Source: Ralstonia pickettii (GTDB taxonomy: Bacteria > Pseudomonadota > Gammaproteobacteria > Burkholderiales > Burkholderiaceae). Taken from it: DNA of 64,000 nt. The stretch's first letter is position 1, and the number at the start of each line of letters is the position of its first letter. The stretch covers positions 558,001 to 622,000 of the forward strand of contig NZ_CP104382.1 in assembly GCF_030582395.1 (NCBI RefSeq), in the 5' to 3' direction. The notes under the pieces were generated by a model. The model was given only the letters and a program-made list of their open reading frames with translations, was not told the origin of the DNA and searched no databases. Shown in pieces: positions 1 through 8,568 of the stretch. The translations under genes were made by a program, and so were the position numbers.

Positions 1-889
1 GCAGGCTGGGTGCCGAATACGCGCGGTGCGGATCGTTGGCCATCACGGCGCGGCCGGTGGTGGACTTGCCCGGTGCGATCACCCAGTTGTTGCTGCCCTC
101 CATCGTCTCTTCGAGGTTGGCTGCGGCCGCAACGCGCGTGCTGTCGACGTCTACCCCCTTGAGCGATTCCGGCGTGAGTTTCACGCCTTGCGTGGCCAGT
201 GTGAAGACTTTCAGCAGATCCTTCGGCAGGCATGGGTCCAGGCCTTCGGGCAACTGGGTTTGCCAGGCGGGCTGCAGGCCGAAACGGATGGTGTCGTCGG
301 CGAGGTTGGCCTTGCAGGCCACGTTGGCCCGTGCGACTTCCGATTGCAGATTGCGCGTCAGGCCGTGGCTGCGGATGCGCACCACGTCTTCGGGCGCCCA
401 GTGCGCGGGTGCGTAGTTAAGCTTGCGGAACTCGAACGGCATCTGGTCTGGATGCTTTGCCAGCCAGTCGACATACGCGTTGATGCCGGCGACGAAGCGC
501 GTGGCAATGCGCTGCGCGTCAGGGCTGTAATGATTCCATTCGACCTGCATGTCACCGCGATAGAGGAACAGCCGCGTTGCGCGATCCTGTTCGACATAGG
601 CGGGGCCGAACACTTCCGAAAGCTGCCCCAGGCCCCGGCGGCGCCAGAGGTCGATCTGGAACAGGCGGTCGCGCGCGGCATTGAAGCCTTGCGCGAAGAA
701 GCCGTCGTCTTCGCTCTTGGCGTAGATGTGCGGCACGCCCCAGCGGTCGATGAGGATATCGGCGGGCTTTGACAGGCCGGGTACGGCGATGGTCTGGGTG
801 GCAGATGTGGGCGCGTCTTTGGCTACGGCCTGCGCGGAAAACCCGAGTGCAACGGCAGACAGCAGAATGGGAAGGGAACGGATGGGCAT
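1..889 (-). CDS. Penicillin acylase family protein (3' part cut by window edge)
   Basis: Only the first 296 codons are in the window; the reading frame runs off the left end. The N-terminus (MPIRSLPILLSAVALGFSAQA) is a Sec signal peptide, so the enzyme is periplasmic. The mature start ILIDRWGVPHIYA and the stretch QGFNAARDRLFQIDLWRRR are typical of the alpha subunit of N-terminal-nucleophile acylases (penicillin G, cephalosporin or acyl-homoserine-lactone acylases). Ser266 in EGSNNWVIAPGKS would become the N-terminal nucleophile of the beta subunit after autocleavage at Gly265. The start is supported by AGGAG about 10 bases upstream. Substrate cannot be told from this part; an AHL or amide substrate is as likely as a beta-lactam. 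Confidence 0.88.
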   Translation of the reverse strand, partial: MPIRSLPILLSAVALGFSAQAVAKDAPTSATQTIAVPGLSKPADILIDRWGVPHIYAKSEDDGFFAQGFNAARDRLFQIDLWRRRGLGQLSEVFGPAYVEQDRATRLFLYRGDMQVEWNHYSPDAQRIATRFVAGINAYVDWLAKHPDQMPFEFRKLNYAPAHWAPEDVVRIRSHGLTRNLQSEVARANVACKANLADDTIRFGLQPAWQTQLPEGLDPCLPKDLLKVFTLATQGVKLTPESLKGVDVDSTRVAAAANLEETMEGSNNWVIAPGKSTTGRAVMANDPHRAYSAPSL

Positions 890-1158
890 GGCGATGCAGT
901 CTCCTCTCTGCGCCTGGAATGCCACCGCAGCCCAAACGGGGCAGGAGGTTTCCGGCGTTCTTATGGATACAGCAGGCAACCGCGGGCACGGTTGATTGGG
1001 AAGGGCAAGCTGGCCGATCGAGCGAGCGGGTGCTGGCTACTGCTAGGGGAGAGATGCCCACCGATCGGCACAGGCTGATGAGTATGCGGACGCGCAATCG
1101 CCTGCGCCAATGATTTTTGTTCGGTCAACCATTCCGTCCAGGCATGGCTGCCCGTGCG

Positions 1159-3210
1159 TCATGCCAGCGTTTCAGGCCCCGTCTTGCGATGCACATTGGC
1201 GGCCAGCACGTGGCCCAGCTCACCCGGGAAGATCGGCTTGGTGATGACAGATTGGTAACCGGCTTCCTTCGCCGCCTTCAGCCGTATCGGATCGGCAAAG
1301 GCCGTCACGGCGATGGCGGGCAGGTCGGTCAAACCGCGTTCACGCACGGCCCGCACAAGCTGCATGCCGTCCATGCCGGGCATGGCGAGGTCGCTGACCA
1401 GCGCGTCGAAGGGATAGGCGTTGGCGGCTGCTTCTTCCAGCGCATCGAGCGCGGCTGCTCCGCTGGATACCGTGACCACCTCGGCACCGTAACGCTCCAA
1501 CATCAGCGCGATGACGCCGAGCGATTCAGGGTTGTCATCCACCGCCAGCACGCGGATACCGTCCAACGTCGGCATGCCCGTCCCTGCCACCAGGCCCGGC
1601 GTGCGGTTCGCCTGCTCGCCCGGCTGGGCGGCGTGCAGCGGCAACGACACCGCCATGGTGGTGCCACGGTCTGCGCCGCTGCTTGCGGCAGTGATACGGC
1701 CGTGATGCAGCTCGACGAGTTGCTTGGCAATCGCCAACCCCAGGCCGAGACCGCCGTGGCGGCGCGTGTTGGACAGGTCAGCCTGCTGGAAGCGGTCGAA
1801 GATATGCGGCAGGAAGGCCGGCTCGATGCCGATGCCGGTATCGCGCACGGTCGCGACCACGCCCTCGGGCGACGGGTGCACCGACAGCCGGATGTGTCCG
1901 CCTTCGGGGGTGAACTTGACGGCGTTGGCCAGCAGGTTCCAGAACACCTGCTTCAGGCGCCCGGCATCGCCTTGCAGCATCGGCACGGGCAGGAATTCGG
2001 TATCGATGGTGATGTTCTTCTGGCGCGCCATCGGCTCGATCGTCTCGCGCGCGCGTTCCAGCACATCGGCCAGGTCCACGGGGCCAACCTCCAGCGGGAC
2101 CTTGCCCGACAGGATGGCCGACATGTCGAGCAAGTCGTCGATCAAATGGACCTGCGTGCGGGCGCTCCGCTCGATGGCTTCAATGCCGCGCTTGAACATC
2201 GCTTCATCGTAGGCACGCATGCTCAGCAGTTGCGCCCAGCCCAGTACCGCATTGAGCGGCGTGCGCAACTCGTGGCTGACGGTCGCCAGGAAGTCGTCTT
2301 TCAGGCGGCTGGCGCGCTCGGCCTCTTCGCGGGCGCGGGATTCGGCTTCCAGCAGCTGCGTGCGGCGAGCCTCGGCCTGGCGGCGCTCACTGATGTCGAT
2401 CACGGCGTTTGTCAGGCCGATGATCTCGCCGGTGTCATCGCGCAGCGGCATGACGACCACGTCGTAGACCACGCGCTGCGTATGGCGCCGCCGGAACGCA
2501 AATTCCACGCGCGTAGGCGTGCCGGTTGCGATGACGCGCTGGCCGGCTTCGGTCAGGCGCGACGCGGCGCGGCGGCCGAACACTTCGCGCACCGTCCGTC
2601 CCAGCAACTGCTCGGGCTGCAGGCCGAACACGGGGTTGTGCACCCACGTGAAGTGCATCGTGTTGTCGACGTCGTAGAGCGAAATGGGCGAGGCCTGCAG
2701 CGCGGCCAGCAGGCGTTGCTGCGACAGGCGTTGCAAGGTTTCGGCCCGCGCGCGACGTTCAGCCCCGGCGCGGGCGCGGCGCAACTGCTCGCACAGAGCG
2801 CAGATGAGCAGCGCGCCGATTCCAAACACCGTCAACTGGACCGACGTAAGCGGCACGGCGGCAGGCCAGCTTTGCAGGGCGGACAGCGCCATGAACAGCC
2901 CCGCATAAGAGACGATGGCGAGCATGCCCGGCCAGAAGCCGCCATACCACGCGGCAATCGTCACCACCGGAAACGCGAGATAAAACGGCAGATGGATACC
3001 CACCGCCGATTCGAGCAGTACGCACCCGATCGTTCCGACTGCGGCCGCACCAATCGCGACCAGCCATGCCGAAGGGCGGATGGCCGGCGCAGCGTTGAAC
3101 CCGTTGGCGCTGAACGGCCCTGGGTCTGCCAGCCGGGCGGGATCGGCAGCACGCGTATCCGACGGGTGGGACGAGGGGCGCGGAATGGACGTCACAGTCG
3201 GGTGCAGCAC
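1159..3210 (-). CDS. Hybrid sensor histidine kinase / response regulator
   Basis: A 683-residue membrane sensor. The first 150 residues hold about four membrane segments (from residue 46) resembling the DUF4118 sensor region. A PAS domain follows at about 168-280, then a HisKA domain with the phospho-acceptor His313 in SHELRTPLN. After it come a HATPase domain with N (NLLANAVKF) and G boxes (DTGIGI, GGLGLGLAI) and a C-terminal receiver from about residue 550 with its phospho-Asp in SDLAMPGMDG. The stimulus is unknown and no separate output protein lies nearby. The start shown is GTG without a clear ribosome-binding site, so the first 40 or so residues are uncertain. Confidence 0.9.
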   Translation of the reverse strand: MLHPTVTSIPRPSSHPSDTRAADPARLADPGPFSANGFNAAPAIRPSAWLVAIGAAAVGTIGCVLLESAVGIHLPFYLAFPVVTIAAWYGGFWPGMLAIVSYAGLFMALSALQSWPAAVPLTSVQLTVFGIGALLICALCEQLRRARAGAERRARAETLQRLSQQRLLAALQASPISLYDVDNTMHFTWVHNPVFGLQPEQLLGRTVREVFGRRAASRLTEAGQRVIATGTPTRVEFAFRRRHTQRVVYDVVVMPLRDDTGEIIGLTNAVIDISERRQAEARRTQLLEAESRAREEAERASRLKDDFLATVSHELRTPLNAVLGWAQLLSMRAYDEAMFKRGIEAIERSARTQVHLIDDLLDMSAILSGKVPLEVGPVDLADVLERARETIEPMARQKNITIDTEFLPVPMLQGDAGRLKQVFWNLLANAVKFTPEGGHIRLSVHPSPEGVVATVRDTGIGIEPAFLPHIFDRFQQADLSNTRRHGGLGLGLAIAKQLVELHHGRITAASSGADRGTTMAVSLPLHAAQPGEQANRTPGLVAGTGMPTLDGIRVLAVDDNPESLGVIALMLERYGAEVVTVSSGAAALDALEEAAANAYPFDALVSDLAMPGMDGMQLVRAVRERGLTDLPAIAVTAFADPIRLKAAKEAGYQSVITKPIFPGELGHVLAANVHRKTGPETLA

Positions 3211-3346
3211 CGGGCAGAGAGCAAAGCGGCCAAAGGTGACTCAGGATACGAATTGCTCGCCAGCGGTGCCATCGGGGTTTCGCTGACATGCTTGCAAGAC
3301 AGCGCCGGATTCTTGCTCAGGCCAGTAGCGGCGCGGCTTGACGGGT

Positions 3347-4675
3347 TTATCCCCCTGACGAGGGGTGTCCGGCAGGTTCCGGGTGCGGATCGCGCATGCG
3401 GTCGCGCTGCGTCAGCGCGGGGAACAGCCGCATCCAGGCGGCCACCACCAATAGGGTGCCCAGGCCGCCAATCACCACCGAGGCCACCGGCCCAAGCAAT
3501 CCGGCCAGCATGCCCGATTCGAACTCGCCCAACTGGTTGGAGGCGCCCACGAACACGGAATTGACGGCGCTCACGCGCCCACGCATGGCATCGGGCGTAT
3601 CGAGCTGCACCAGCGAAGTGCGGATCACCACACTGATCATGTCCGAAGCGCCCAACAGCACCAGCGCCAGCATCGACAGCGGCAGCCAGCGCGACACCCC
3701 GAACACCAGCGTCGCGAACCCGAATACCGCCACGGCAGCAAACATGACCCGCCCAACATGCCGATCCAGCGGACGGTGCGCCAGAAACAGCGCCATGCCC
3801 AGTGCCCCTACCGCCGGTGCCGAGCGCAGCAGCCCCAGCCCCCATGCGCCGGTGCCGAGAATATCGCGCGCATAGATCGGCAACAGCGCCGTCGCGCCGC
3901 CGAGCAGCACGGCAAAGAGATCGAGCGAGATGGCGCCCAGCACCACCGGCCGCCCCTTGATGAACGCGATGCCGGCAAACAGCGATTCGAGGCTCACCGG
4001 CGTGCTGACGGGCGCTGCGCGTTCCATCCGCACCAGCGCCAGCAGCACGTGCGCGAGCAGAAACAGCCCGGCTGCCGTGGCATACACCACGGGCGCGCCG
4101 GCCAAGTACAGAAGACCACCCAGCGCCGGCCCCAGAATGACGCCGGTCTGCCCGGCCGAACTGGACAGCGCCACCGCCCGCGGCAATGCTTGCAGGGGCA
4201 CCAGCGTCGGCAACAGCGCTTGCAGCGTCGGCGTTTCGAACGCGCGCATTGCGCCAATCACCACCACACACAGGAAGATGGCCTGCACGCCGGCATGCCC
4301 ATTCGCGGCCATGACGGCCAGCGCAAGCGCGACCAGCGCCTCGATGGCCTGACAGGCGCGCACGACGTACCGCCGGTCGTAGTGGTCCGCAATATGGCCG
4401 GAGGCCAGCACCAGCACCACCGACGGCAGAAACTGCGCCAGTCCGACCAGCCCCAGCACATAGGCGCTGCGCGTCAGGTCGTAGATTTGCCAGCCGACGG
4501 CCACCCCGGACATCTGATACGCGAACGTGGTGGACAGTCTGGCACACCAGAAGAGCCTGAACGCGGGATAGGAGAACGGTGCGTGCGACAGCGTTTGCGC
4601 AGATGCGGAAGAGGAAGCGGGGGAAAAACCGGCGTCGCCAGACACGTTGGATATGCGCCGGAACCCGGCGGTCAA
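3347..4675 (-). CDS. MFS transporter, enterobactin-exporter (EntS) type
   Basis: An inner-membrane major facilitator of 442 residues with twelve predicted hydrophobic segments. The region from YPAFRLFWCARLS and the loop GHIADHYDRRYVV are typical of the MFS_3 / EntS-like family of exporters. Substrate is unknown; relatives export siderophores or drugs, and no siderophore genes are near. The frame opens with TTG at 4675, which has no obvious ribosome-binding site; a GTG at 4645 is an alternative, so about 10 N-terminal residues are uncertain. Read in the same direction as the hybrid kinase that follows it, but 136 bases separate them. Confidence 0.85.
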   Translation of the reverse strand: MTAGFRRISNVSGDAGFSPASSSASAQTLSHAPFSYPAFRLFWCARLSTTFAYQMSGVAVGWQIYDLTRSAYVLGLVGLAQFLPSVVLVLASGHIADHYDRRYVVRACQAIEALVALALAVMAANGHAGVQAIFLCVVVIGAMRAFETPTLQALLPTLVPLQALPRAVALSSSAGQTGVILGPALGGLLYLAGAPVVYATAAGLFLLAHVLLALVRMERAAPVSTPVSLESLFAGIAFIKGRPVVLGAISLDLFAVLLGGATALLPIYARDILGTGAWGLGLLRSAPAVGALGMALFLAHRPLDRHVGRVMFAAVAVFGFATLVFGVSRWLPLSMLALVLLGASDMISVVIRTSLVQLDTPDAMRGRVSAVNSVFVGASNQLGEFESGMLAGLLGPVASVVIGGLGTLLVVAAWMRLFPALTQRDRMRDPHPEPAGHPSSGG

Positions 4676-4797
4676 TGAAGGGGGCGGAAAGAAGGCGTGA
4701 AGCCACCGTCATCGTAACGGAAGTCCGCTCTCTGCAGCGGCCCGCACAGGTACGCGGCTTGCGGAACTGCCGGTACATCGTTACAGGAGATTTCATC

Positions 4798-5166
4798 ATG
4801 GCCACGCATCGCACCCGGTCGAAACCGTCGCAGGCCAAATTGGAGGCCAAATCGGAGGCCAAGCCCAAGTCCCGCCGGTGGTCGCACCATGTGATGGAGA
4901 CCAGCGACGCACTGGACGTCCAACCGGAGATCTTCAAGTCGCGCAGTCCCGCGCGGATTGCGGCTTCGCTCAAGGCATCGGCCGAGCACAGCCGGCGGCG
5001 CAAGGGGACGGCATTCCAGTCGGCCATGTCAATGCTGACGTTTTATATCAATCGGGCTGGGCACAATCTCAGCGCCGGGCGGCGCCGGATTCTCGAACGT
5101 GCCAAGGATGCGCTGCGTGCCGAGTTCGGCCGGCCCGCGCCCAGCACAGCCAAAGCCCGGCATTGA
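4798..5166 (+). CDS. DUF3175 domain protein
   Basis: A 122-residue basic, soluble protein. From residue 26 it matches the DUF3175 pattern: RRWSHHVMETSDALD, then KSRSPARIAASLKASAEHS and AMSMLTFYINRAGHNLS. The N-terminus is a Lys/Ala/Ser-rich tail. Function is unknown; the family is often found beside DNA-handling or stress genes, and the basic tail would suit nucleic-acid binding, which is inference only. The ATG is chosen because AGGAGA lies 9 bases upstream; a longer frame to 4579 lacks a ribosome-binding site. Confidence 0.85.
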   Translation: MATHRTRSKPSQAKLEAKSEAKPKSRRWSHHVMETSDALDVQPEIFKSRSPARIAASLKASAEHSRRRKGTAFQSAMSMLTFYINRAGHNLSAGRRRILERAKDALRAEFGRPAPSTAKARH

Positions 5167-5182
5167 GGCAGAGCGGTATTGC

Positions 5183-5464
5183 TTAGATGCTCAGCATGAC
5201 ACTGAGCAGCTGGCGGGCGACCGCCTTGTAGTTGGCCTCGTCGCCCTGCGGCGAATAGGTGGAGAGCGTCTTGCCCCGGTATTTGACGGTGACGATGCCG
5301 TTGCGGGTCGAGTAGGTCGCCTCGATGCTTCGGCCGCCGCGTTCAATATTGAACGGGATGGTCTCGGCGAGCAGTCGGGCGGAATCGTGCGAGGCCGGCG
5401 GCGCGGGCGGCACGGCCGGCAGCTGTGAGTACGAGGCGGATGCTTGTTGTTCGGGGTGGCGCAT
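5183..5464 (-). CDS. Hypothetical protein, 93 aa
   Basis: Small soluble protein of unknown function. It has a Pro/Ala-rich first 35 residues and a compact C-terminal region (IPFNIERGGRSIEATYST, VTVKYRGKTLSTYSPQGDE) that looks like a small beta-rich fold. It converges on the DUF3175 gene with only 16 bases between them. The start at 5464 is chosen over one 11 codons upstream because AGGAGG lies 4 bases before it. Confidence 0.65.
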   Translation of the reverse strand: MRHPEQQASASYSQLPAVPPAPPASHDSARLLAETIPFNIERGGRSIEATYSTRNGIVTVKYRGKTLSTYSPQGDEANYKAVARQLLSVMLSI

Positions 5465-5817
5465 GGCGCCTCCTCTTCGGGGGACACGGGTATGCACGGC
5501 AACGCAGGTTCCGTACCAGCCAGGTTTGCCGCGGCCGCAGCGTACGACCGCCCGAAAAGTGGCACATCGCCAGGGATCAGGCGCGTGGCATGCACGGAGG
5601 TTTGACGTCGCGCGTCGGTCAGTTGACGAGATTTGTCAGCTTGTTAAACGCAATTAACTGCCAGGAATTTTCGGCCCCGTGCAAATCCGGGCTATCAAGG
5701 CGGGGGGACAGGTGCCATTCTGGTAAGTGCCATGCCGCGCGCATCGACCAAGCACATGCACACCGCGCCATGCAGGCACCCCTGCCGACGTTCCAACCAT
5801 GCCAATAAGGAGGCAAT
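5465..5817. other. Intergenic region between divergent small genes
   Basis: 353 bases separating the divergent 93-aa gene and the dodecin gene; it should carry both promoters. A TTGACG at about 5623 is a possible -35 element toward the dodecin gene, but no convincing -10 follows at 16-18 bases. A strong AAGGAGG precedes the dodecin ATG. Nothing else is recognisable. Confidence 0.4.
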
Positions 5818-6066
5818 ATGGGTTCCCATACCTACAAGTTGATCGAGCTGGTCGGCTCTTCTCCCGAGTCCAGCGATGCGGCGGTACGCAATGCCATCGC
5901 GCGGGCAAGCGAAACGCTCAACCATCTGGATTGGTTCGAAGTCCTGGAAACGCGTGGCCATCTCGTCGACGGCAAGATCGCGCATTGGCAGGTGACGCTC
6001 AAGGTCGGGATGCGGCTGGAGACGCTGGAAAGCGAAAAGCCTGCCGGCAAGAAGAAGGGCAAATAG
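5818..6066 (+). CDS. Dodecin family flavin-binding protein
   Basis: An 82-residue protein matching dodecin: [27 protein letters not shown] at the start and a central [12 protein letters not shown] that includes the Trp used to stack flavin isoalloxazine rings. [17 protein letters not shown] forms the last strand. Dodecins assemble as hollow dodecamers that buffer FMN or riboflavin in the cytoplasm. The C-terminus ends in a Lys-rich tail. AAGGAGG lies 7 bases before the ATG. It is monocistronic and is followed directly by a strong bidirectional terminator. Confidence 0.93.
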   Translation: MGSHTYKLIELVGSSPESSDAAVRNAIARASETLNHLDWFEVLETRGHLVDGKIAHWQVTLKVGMRLETLESEKPAGKKKGK

Positions 6067-6075
6067 CGGGTGAAG

Positions 6076-6110
6076 AAAAAGGCGGCCCGGATTGCTCCGG
6101 CCGCCTTTTT
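6076..6110. terminator. Bidirectional rho-independent terminator
   Basis: Perfect 12-bp stem: AAAAAGGCGGCC at 6076-6087 pairs with GGCCGCCTTTTT at 6099-6110 across an 11-base loop. T-runs on both strands mean it can end both the dodecin transcript and the convergent phosphoesterase transcript. Confidence 0.92.
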
Positions 6111-6131
6111 CACGAGGACTGCGTTGCAGCG

Positions 6132-8294
6132 TTACTGCGCCTGCGTGAAATCCAGCGCGTTGGTCAGGTCACCCATCGGCTTGTTGCCGTTGGAGACGAG
6201 CGCGGCGTCACGTTGCTTGATACCCGGCAGCGTCGGCAGGTCGAAGCGGTGCGTGATCAAGCGCAGCACCGAAGCCGTGTCGTACTGGGTGTGGTCAACA
6301 AAACCCTTCTTGGCAAACGGCGAGACGATGATCGCCGGGATACGCGTGCCCGGGCCCCAGCGGTCGGCCTTCGGCACCGTTGCGTGGTCGTAGAAACCGC
6401 CGTTTTCGTCATACGTCACGACGATCACCATGTTCTTCCACTGCGGGCTCTTCTGCAGCTGGGCGATCACGTTCGCGATGTGCGCGTCGCCGTCGGCCAC
6501 GTTGGCGTAGCCCGGGTGCTGGTTCAGGTTGCCTTGCGGCTTGTAGAACGTGACGGCGGGCAGCTTGCCTGCGGCTGCGTCCTGCAGGAAGGCAGCGTCG
6601 TAGTCGCGCAGGTGGGCCGCACGCTCGGCTGCGCCGGTGGCGGTGGCAGGGTCGAAGCGGCTGAAGTAGTTGAACGGCTGGTGGTGCGGCTGGAACTGGA
6701 TCGAGCCGCTGTAGATCACGCTGCGCGTGGCGTTCGGAGCGTCGGCGATGGCCGCGTTCCAGGCGCCGGCGTACCAGGCCCAGTCCACGCCACGGGCGGT
6801 CAGCAGGTCACCGATGTTGGTGGTCGACTGCGTCGGCATCGTCGACGCCTTGGTCGGGTCAGCATAGGCTGCGTTGCCGCTTGCCACGGCGTTGCCCGAC
6901 GGCTGGTACGGCGGCTGCATCGTGTTGACGGCGTACGAGTTGCCGTTGCTGTCGACCGGCGTCAGGCTGCCGTCCTTCGTGGGGTTGCCATCGTCGCCAG
7001 CGCCTGCGTATGAGGTCGGCGCACCGGCCATCACCGAGCTTGCCGCCGGGATGAGCGTCGGGCTGCCGTCTGCATTCGTCTTGACATTGGCGATACTGCC
7101 CTTGGCCGGCGAGGTGGCGGCGTTCGGGTAGATCGGAGCGCATGCGCAGACCAGGTATTGGTGGTTCAGGAACGAACCGCCGAAGGCGCCCATGAAGAAG
7201 TTGTCCGCCAGCGTGTATTGCTTGGCGATGTTCCACATGGCCATCTTGCTGCCGTCGTAGTAGCCCATGGTCAGGCCGCCGGCATCGGCAAAGGCGGCGA
7301 ACTTGTCGTTCTTGCCGCCGTTGATCTGCATCTGGTTCTGATAGAAGCGGTGCCAGAGGTCACGCGTGATGACGTTCTGGCCGACCACCGTGCCCGTGCT
7401 GCCGAAGCCCGAGGCGCTGTCGATCTGGAACATCTGGTTCGGCATGTTGGCCGTGGACGCTTGCGTGATCTGCACGCTCTGGCCGGCTGCGGTCACACCA
7501 CCCCAGGTCGGCGGGAGCGTCGGCAGCACTGAGCCGTCAAAGTCCTTCTGCGCAACGGCGGTGCCTGTCGAAGTCTGGTTCACGCCGGGGATGCCGTTGG
7601 CGCCCGGGAACAGGCCGTACAGGTTGTCGAAACCGCGGTTTTCTGCGTAGATCACCACGATCGTCTTGACGTTGTTGGTCAGTGCCATGCGCTTGGCCAC
7701 GCCGTCGCGGATGGTCTTGCCGAAGTCGCCGCCATTGGCGACGGCATCGGCGATCAGCGCGATTGCCTGCTCGATTTCAGCCTGCAGCGCAGCCTTGGTG
7801 CCGGCGTCGGTTTCCTTGTTGTGGTCTTCCAGCAGCTTGTCGATCGTCACGCCCAGGCGCGCGGCGAGGGCCGTCTTGGCAGCGTTGATGTCGCCGCCGT
7901 TGCTGTCCATCAGGCTCGCCAGCTCAGTCGAGATGGCGCTGACGACCGCATTCGCACCGGCTGGCGCGCGGAACACCAGCGGCTGCGTGATGGCCGTGTG
8001 TGCGCCCGTGTCCGGGTCGTTGCGGAATGCGTCCGTACCGATTTCCACCGTGATCGCGCCTGTGCCCGGCAGCGTGTACGCGCCATTGGCATCGGTATAG
8101 GTGCTGGCCTCACCCGAATCGCACTTGCCGTTGTTGTTGGTGTCGATGCAGACCTTGGCGTGCTCGAAGTAGCTGCCCGTCACCACGCCCGAGGTGGACG
8201 CAGACGCGCTGCTGTTCGAATCACTGCCACCACAGGCAGACATGCTGGCCGCGACCAATGCGGTCAGCGGCAGAAGACGGAACGCTCGGCTCAT
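6132..8294 (-). CDS. AcpA/phospholipase-C-type phosphoesterase lipoprotein
   Basis: A 720-residue exported lipoprotein of the phosphoesterase family that includes Francisella AcpA and bacterial non-specific phospholipases C. The signal peptide ends in a lipobox (ASMSAC). An N-terminal accessory part carries a calcium-loop-like DTNNNGKCDSGE. The catalytic domain starts near residue 205 with VIYAENRGFDNLYG and holds the metal-binding DENGGFYDH and FDLPTLPGIKQRD motifs. It should hydrolyse phosphate esters outside the inner membrane. The start at 8294 is chosen because it gives a proper lipoprotein signal and has AGGGA upstream; a longer frame to 8468 would bury it. It is divergent from a cytochrome c peroxidase lipoprotein. 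Confidence 0.88.
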   Translation of the reverse strand: MSRAFRLLPLTALVAASMSACGGSDSNSSASASTSGVVTGSYFEHAKVCIDTNNNGKCDSGEASTYTDANGAYTLPGTGAITVEIGTDAFRNDPDTGAHTAITQPLVFRAPAGANAVVSAISTELASLMDSNGGDINAAKTALAARLGVTIDKLLEDHNKETDAGTKAALQAEIEQAIALIADAVANGGDFGKTIRDGVAKRMALTNNVKTIVVIYAENRGFDNLYGLFPGANGIPGVNQTSTGTAVAQKDFDGSVLPTLPPTWGGVTAAGQSVQITQASTANMPNQMFQIDSASGFGSTGTVVGQNVITRDLWHRFYQNQMQINGGKNDKFAAFADAGGLTMGYYDGSKMAMWNIAKQYTLADNFFMGAFGGSFLNHQYLVCACAPIYPNAATSPAKGSIANVKTNADGSPTLIPAASSVMAGAPTSYAGAGDDGNPTKDGSLTPVDSNGNSYAVNTMQPPYQPSGNAVASGNAAYADPTKASTMPTQSTTNIGDLLTARGVDWAWYAGAWNAAIADAPNATRSVIYSGSIQFQPHHQPFNYFSRFDPATATGAAERAAHLRDYDAAFLQDAAAGKLPAVTFYKPQGNLNQHPGYANVADGDAHIANVIAQLQKSPQWKNMVIVVTYDENGGFYDHATVPKADRWGPGTRIPAIIVSPFAKKGFVDHTQYDTASVLRLITHRFDLPTLPGIKQRDAALVSNGNKPMGDLTNALDFTQAQ

Positions 8295-8568
8295 GATTTC
8301 CCTGGATTGTTGTGTGGGGGGCGAAAGCGAGCCGGAGTCTGTGCTTCGTGTGTGACAAGTTGATGATGAAAACGCAGGCGTGGAGCGCATTTCGCTCCAG
8401 TTCAGCGTGATAACCATCATCAGGATGAGCAGGGGGACCACCGAACGTTTGAAGACATTTGCCACCACGGGTCATCTCCAAGGGCTGACGTGACAGACGT
8501 TTGACGACATCAAAGTGTCATGGCGGCCGTGCTAAGTTGCAAGGCTGCCAAAATCCCGCCTGTCGAAA

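Noticed and set aside
3350..3366. CCCC-N-GGGG inverted repeat near the MFS stop codon
   Set aside because: It resembles the inverted repeats at 26353 and 59822 but lacks the TAA core and lies at a gene end, not in a promoter; it shows that such repeats can arise by chance here.
1117..3564. Long open frame (815 codons) on the plus strand
   Set aside because: It lies opposite the hybrid histidine kinase, whose domains are all recognisable; the antisense product is Arg/His/Gln-rich with no domain. It is a GC-rich shadow.
3192..5027. 611-codon open frame on the minus strand
   Set aside because: It is in another frame over the MFS transporter and the DUF3175 gene; no protein features.
8469..8530. 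TGACAG/TGTCAT-like repeats before the phosphoesterase gene, considered as a Pho box
   Set aside because: Spacing and matches to the CTGTCAT-N4-CTGTCAT pattern are poor.
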